Assembly (NCBI GenBank): GCA_964425195.1
Contig: CAYRLG010000014.1
Location: 36,907-100,906, forward strand
Source of the DNA: Desulfamplus sp964425195
GTDB taxonomy: Bacteria; Desulfobacterota; Desulfobacteria; Desulfobacterales; Desulfobacteraceae
Length of the DNA: 64,000 nucleotides
Reading direction: 5' to 3'
Part shown: positions 61,409 through 64,000 of the stretch, piece after piece
Position numbering within the stretch: position 1 is the first letter of the stretch
How the letters are laid out: each line of letters starts with the position of its first letter
Made by a program: the position numbers and the translations under genes
The notes under the pieces: model-generated
Seen by the model: only the letters and a program-made list of their open reading frames with translations
The model's database searches: none
Told to the model about the DNA's origin: nothing

Positions 61409-62335
61409 CTATCTAAGAGGCTGTAACCATATATCATGCCTAAGATACTGTGCAGAACCAATATTTATAACAGCAGAGTAGGTATAACCATTGGCTTCTA
61501 CCCATAAATTATATCCACCAGCAGGTCTGAGCATGAAATACCATCCGCCGTATAATATTAGTGCTTGTCCAAATAAATCTGTCTTTACAACTCCGTTGAC
61601 AGCAGGTGTTACTATACCATAAACCCAACCTGGTAAATCTGGAGCTTCTCCTTTTCGTAACTGAACTTTGTAATAGTTTTTACTATTTTCCTTATATGGA
61701 GTTGACTTACTATGAGAAATCTTTAAATAATACACTCCATCATAATTACGATAGCTTTGATAAAATGCAAGGGTTTCTCCCATACCTTTTATATTTTCAT
61801 TATTTTTTAATATAAGATTTTGATTTTGATCATAAAGCTCAATAATAGGGTTGCAATCAGCTCCTACATCATAAACATCAATAAAATAAGTTTCTGCATC
61901 TTGTTGATAAGCATATAATTTTATCCAATCAACATCATTTGAGTCACTAAAATTATGAGATTGAAATGGTTCATAGCTTGGAATTTTAAGCAAAGCATTA
62001 TCTTTTTGTAAAAATTCAATTAAAATTTTGCTATTCTCTGGAGTATCATCATCTTCATATCTATCTTCAGCATTACATCCATTAATATGGCGATTAATTA
62101 TGTATTGAAGAGCTGTAATATTAACCGCATCATCTCCATATTCATCACAGCAGCTTTGGACATCTTCAATTCCAAGAAACTGATTTATAGCAGAATTGAC
62201 CTCAATATCGCTTACCTGCCCATCTTCATCGCAATCTCCAAGACATGATGCTTTAGCAATCCCTCCAATAATCATAAAATAAAAACAGATAAAAAAGACT
62301 ATAACAGCTTTAAAATATAAAATAGCTCTACCCAT
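61409..62335 (-). CDS. Secreted protein with dockerin-like repeats, PPC-like domain and C-terminal beta domain
   Basis: A 308-residue exported protein. The signal peptide spans about 1-29. Residues about 30-95 hold two dockerin-like calcium loops (DCDEDGQVSDIE and the related second copy), with several cysteines between them. A pre-peptidase C-terminal (PPC)-like beta domain begins at EDDDTPENSKILI (about 97-230). The last 75 residues (GWVYGIVTPAVNG onward) look like a carboxypeptidase-regulatory-like beta sandwich. No enzyme motif is seen. Such modules occur in surface or extracellular proteins of Desulfobacteria. Function is unknown. Confidence 0.75.
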   Translation of the reverse strand: MGRAILYFKAVIVFFICFYFMIIGGIAKASCLGDCDEDGQVSDIEVNSAINQFLGIEDVQSCCDEYGDDAVNITALQYIINRHINGCNAEDRYEDDDTPENSKILIEFLQKDNALLKIPSYEPFQSHNFSDSNDVDWIKLYAYQQDAETYFIDVYDVGADCNPIIELYDQNQNLILKNNENIKGMGETLAFYQSYRNYDGVYYLKISHSKSTPYKENSKNYYKVQLRKGEAPDLPGWVYGIVTPAVNGVVKTDLFGQALILYGGWYFMLRPAGGYNLWVEANGYTYSAVINIGSAQYLRHDIWLQPLR

Positions 62336-62379
62336 ATTCTCTCCTCTTCATTTAATATTTATTAAAATATGTTAAAATA

Positions 62380-63816
62380 TTATAGATGAATAATAATTGA
62401 AGCATACAGATTATATTCATTGACATCTTTAGAAAAATCAATATTTTCAACTTGAAATAGCTCTTCTCCCACATCATCACCAAAGCGATAAGTTAAAGCA
62501 ATATCAAAAATCCATCTTTTATAGGCAACCCCGCTGCCTAAAGAGAATCCATAATATTTGTCAGGAGAGCCAGACGCTGGGGCTGGATCATAAAAAAAAC
62601 CCGCACGAATTGGAATAACACACTTATTACCTATAATAAGATACTCACCCCCCACCCTGTACCAAATAGTTGTATCAATATCTGACTGCTCAACAGAGCG
62701 TGCTGTAATTGGAGATAATTTGATGCCGTTTTGCTTGGTATAGATGAAATCTTCCCAATGGGTTCTGTAAATTTCAGATGAGAGTGTAATTTTATCAGAG
62801 TATCTATAAGCAGCACCTATCCCATAAGACATAGGCATATCAATATTTTCATTAAACTCCATTCTATTATCAGATTCAAGATTTTCACTTACGGGTAAAT
62901 TGAACTCATCATTTTGAGCGGTATCTGTTGGAGATAACAATAAAGTAATCTTTTTAGATTCAATAAGCCTTAATGAATGGTCTATATCAGCAGCAAAGGG
63001 AGATTTAAAAACACAGCCGATTGACCACTTATCACTAATTTGCCACATCATGCCAAGATTAAAGTTCCATCCATCAAAACAAAAATCTTCTTGCTGTATT
63101 AAAGTCGCCTCTGTAGAAAAAAGTGATGAATAATTAGTAGATAAATTACTATAACTATTTGACCAGCCATTATTAAAAAAAGTATCCCCCCAGTAATTCA
63201 AAGTTGCACCAATAGAGATACGAGGAGATATTTGCAACCCAAATGCAACACCAAGTGCATATAGGTCACCATCTTGTGCAACTTCAAATGAGTAGTTATT
63301 TCTAAAAAGTTCTTCTTCAATTTTCTCTGCTGGTAATTGAGAAAACATTTTAAATTCACCATTATAGCTGAAATTATAAAGATGCTGCACATTTAAAGAT
63401 ATTATCATGTTGCGGTCAAAAGTATTAAAAGGATATGATATAGAAAGATAGTTTATATCGTTTAAATCTACATCCGAGTAATGGTTATCATAACTATCAG
63501 AAATAGATGCACTGAATCTATGAGTCTCTTTTCTTTTAGTATAATTATACACAATGGACATCTCAGGGTGTTCTAATTGGATCAGTCCACCAGGATTCCA
63601 TGATGCTGCTGTTGCATCATCAGCAATAGCAATAAAAGCCCCTCCCATACCCAACGCTCGAGCACCTGAGCCAAGTGGATTGAAAGATGACGGGATATCT
63701 ATATGTTTGCTGCCCTGAATTACTACTGAGTCTGATATAGCTGAGTCAGAGTAAAAAAAGATAACCGCTAATAGACAAATTAAATTTATAAATATTTTTA
63801 TCTTTTTGGTTTTCAT
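62380..63816 (-). CDS. FadL/OmpP1-like outer-membrane beta-barrel protein
   Basis: A 478-residue protein from the ATG at 63816, which begins a clear signal peptide (KTKKIKIFINLICLL, cut after SAIS). A longer frame to 63873 adds 19 hydrophobic residues and would spoil the signal. The plug-like start ARALGMGGAFIAIADDATA with WNPGGL is the hallmark of FadL/TodX and related PorV-like channels. The remainder alternates in beta strands and ends SIIIHL. It could admit hydrophobic substrates such as fatty acids or aromatics. It lies 44 bp upstream of the secreted dockerin-like gene on the same strand. Confidence 0.82.
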   Translation of the reverse strand: MKTKKIKIFINLICLLAVIFFYSDSAISDSVVIQGSKHIDIPSSFNPLGSGARALGMGGAFIAIADDATAASWNPGGLIQLEHPEMSIVYNYTKRKETHRFSASISDSYDNHYSDVDLNDINYLSISYPFNTFDRNMIISLNVQHLYNFSYNGEFKMFSQLPAEKIEEELFRNNYSFEVAQDGDLYALGVAFGLQISPRISIGATLNYWGDTFFNNGWSNSYSNLSTNYSSLFSTEATLIQQEDFCFDGWNFNLGMMWQISDKWSIGCVFKSPFAADIDHSLRLIESKKITLLLSPTDTAQNDEFNLPVSENLESDNRMEFNENIDMPMSYGIGAAYRYSDKITLSSEIYRTHWEDFIYTKQNGIKLSPITARSVEQSDIDTTIWYRVGGEYLIIGNKCVIPIRAGFFYDPAPASGSPDKYYGFSLGSGVAYKRWIFDIALTYRFGDDVGEELFQVENIDFSKDVNEYNLYASIIIHL

Positions 63817-63923
63817 AAAAATTCCAAGTAAAAATATTAAGGTTAATAAAGATATAATCCACAGGTTGCACATATTACAAAGATTTTAAAATAAGTGCAA
63901 TCTGTGATTTAACCCGTTGTTCT

Positions 63924-63998
63924 TTAAATACTATTTAAAGATGTATTTCCATCAACCCCACCTCCAAAGTTTCCAGCATCACCTTTGCACCAGTTCCG
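63924..63998 (-). CDS. Possible C-terminal end of a gene that continues beyond the window
   Basis: Reading in from the right edge on the minus strand, one frame gives 24 codons (RNWCKGDAGNFGGGVDGNTS, then LNSI) and a TAA. The Cys/Gly/Asp-rich composition resembles the tail of a secreted dockerin-like protein such as the one at 61409-62335. Two other frames are also briefly open, so this is weak. Confidence 0.3.
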   Translation of the reverse strand, partial: RNWCKGDAGNFGGGVDGNTSLNSI

Positions 63999-64000
63999 CT

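Noticed and set aside
62350..62380. Repeated TTAA-containing units before the dockerin-like gene, resembling a Pho box
   Set aside because: Spacing is 10 bp rather than 11, the units are pure AT, and no -10 follows at 9 nt.
63817..63873. 19-residue N-terminal extension of the FadL-like protein
   Set aside because: It would put a second hydrophobic stretch before a normal signal peptide; the ATG at 63816 fits export better.
1..64000. tRNA, rRNA, CRISPR array, insertion sequence, prophage or replication origin
   Set aside because: No T-loop/CCA-like cloverleaf, rRNA core, regularly spaced repeats, transposase, integrase or DnaA-box cluster was recognised by reading both strands.

Overview
The window is AT-rich DNA from a Gram-negative, flagellar or otherwise chemotactic bacterium, most likely a sulfate-reducing member of the Desulfobacterota (Desulfobacteraceae-like). 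The evidence is a DsrC with both C-terminal cysteines, an AhbA/B-type siroheme decarboxylase subunit, a very long BadF/HgdC-type CoA-dehydratase activase, an spd-type EF-G, a complete Mla lipid-transport set, heptose-activating RfaE2 and several chemoreceptors. No rRNA, tRNA, CRISPR array, transposase or prophage gene was seen.

Layout. 1-9.5 kb (minus strand) is a sensory block: an edge-truncated membrane protein, a dCache chemoreceptor, debris of a second chemoreceptor and of a solute-binding protein, a hybrid sCache-HAMP-PstS-like-peptidoglycan-binding protein with a small partner gene, a second chemoreceptor, and an EAL-CBS-GGDEF protein. 9.7-13.7 kb (minus) is potABCD for polyamine uptake. 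14.0-20.2 kb (plus) is a polyphosphate operon: sixA-like, ppk, an RMD1-family gene, ppx, a CHAD gene and phoU. 20.3-37 kb holds mostly single housekeeping genes: an MBL-fold hydrolase, acyl-CoA dehydrogenase, cheD, a DHH-CBS-tRNA nucleotidyltransferase fusion, trpS, a double CDP-alcohol phosphatidyltransferase, rfaE2, acyltransferases, adenine deaminase and hemW. 37-45.8 kb holds fusA with a small ATPase gene, then rsmG, murA and comEC. 45.8-50.5 kb is the giant activase. 51.3-55 kb is mlaE-F-D-C-A. 55-56.1 kb holds the ahb-type gene and dsrC. 56.4-61.4 kb is pstC-pstA-pstS-pstB. The right end holds a secreted dockerin/PPC protein and a FadL-like outer-membrane protein.

The most notable pattern is regulatory. 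Four promoters carry three or four CTAAYA-like hexamers spaced exactly 11 bp, followed after exactly 9 nt by a -10-like hexamer. This is the geometry of a Pho box. They lie upstream of pstC, the sixA-ppk-ppx-phoU operon, the EAL-CBS-GGDEF/chemoreceptor pair, and the small gene plus PstS-hybrid receptor. If real, phosphate starvation in this organism jointly controls phosphate import, polyphosphate turnover, cyclic-di-GMP, chemotaxis and an undescribed envelope-anchored phosphate-binding receptor. phoU sits at the end of the polyphosphate operon and not with pst. No phoB or phoR lies in the window, so the regulator is inferred.

Several proteins have lost a key catalytic residue: CheD has Ser where the catalytic Cys should be, and the hydrolase half of the acyltransferase fusion has Gly at the nucleophile position. 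All calls come from reading the sequence; none was tested by database search.
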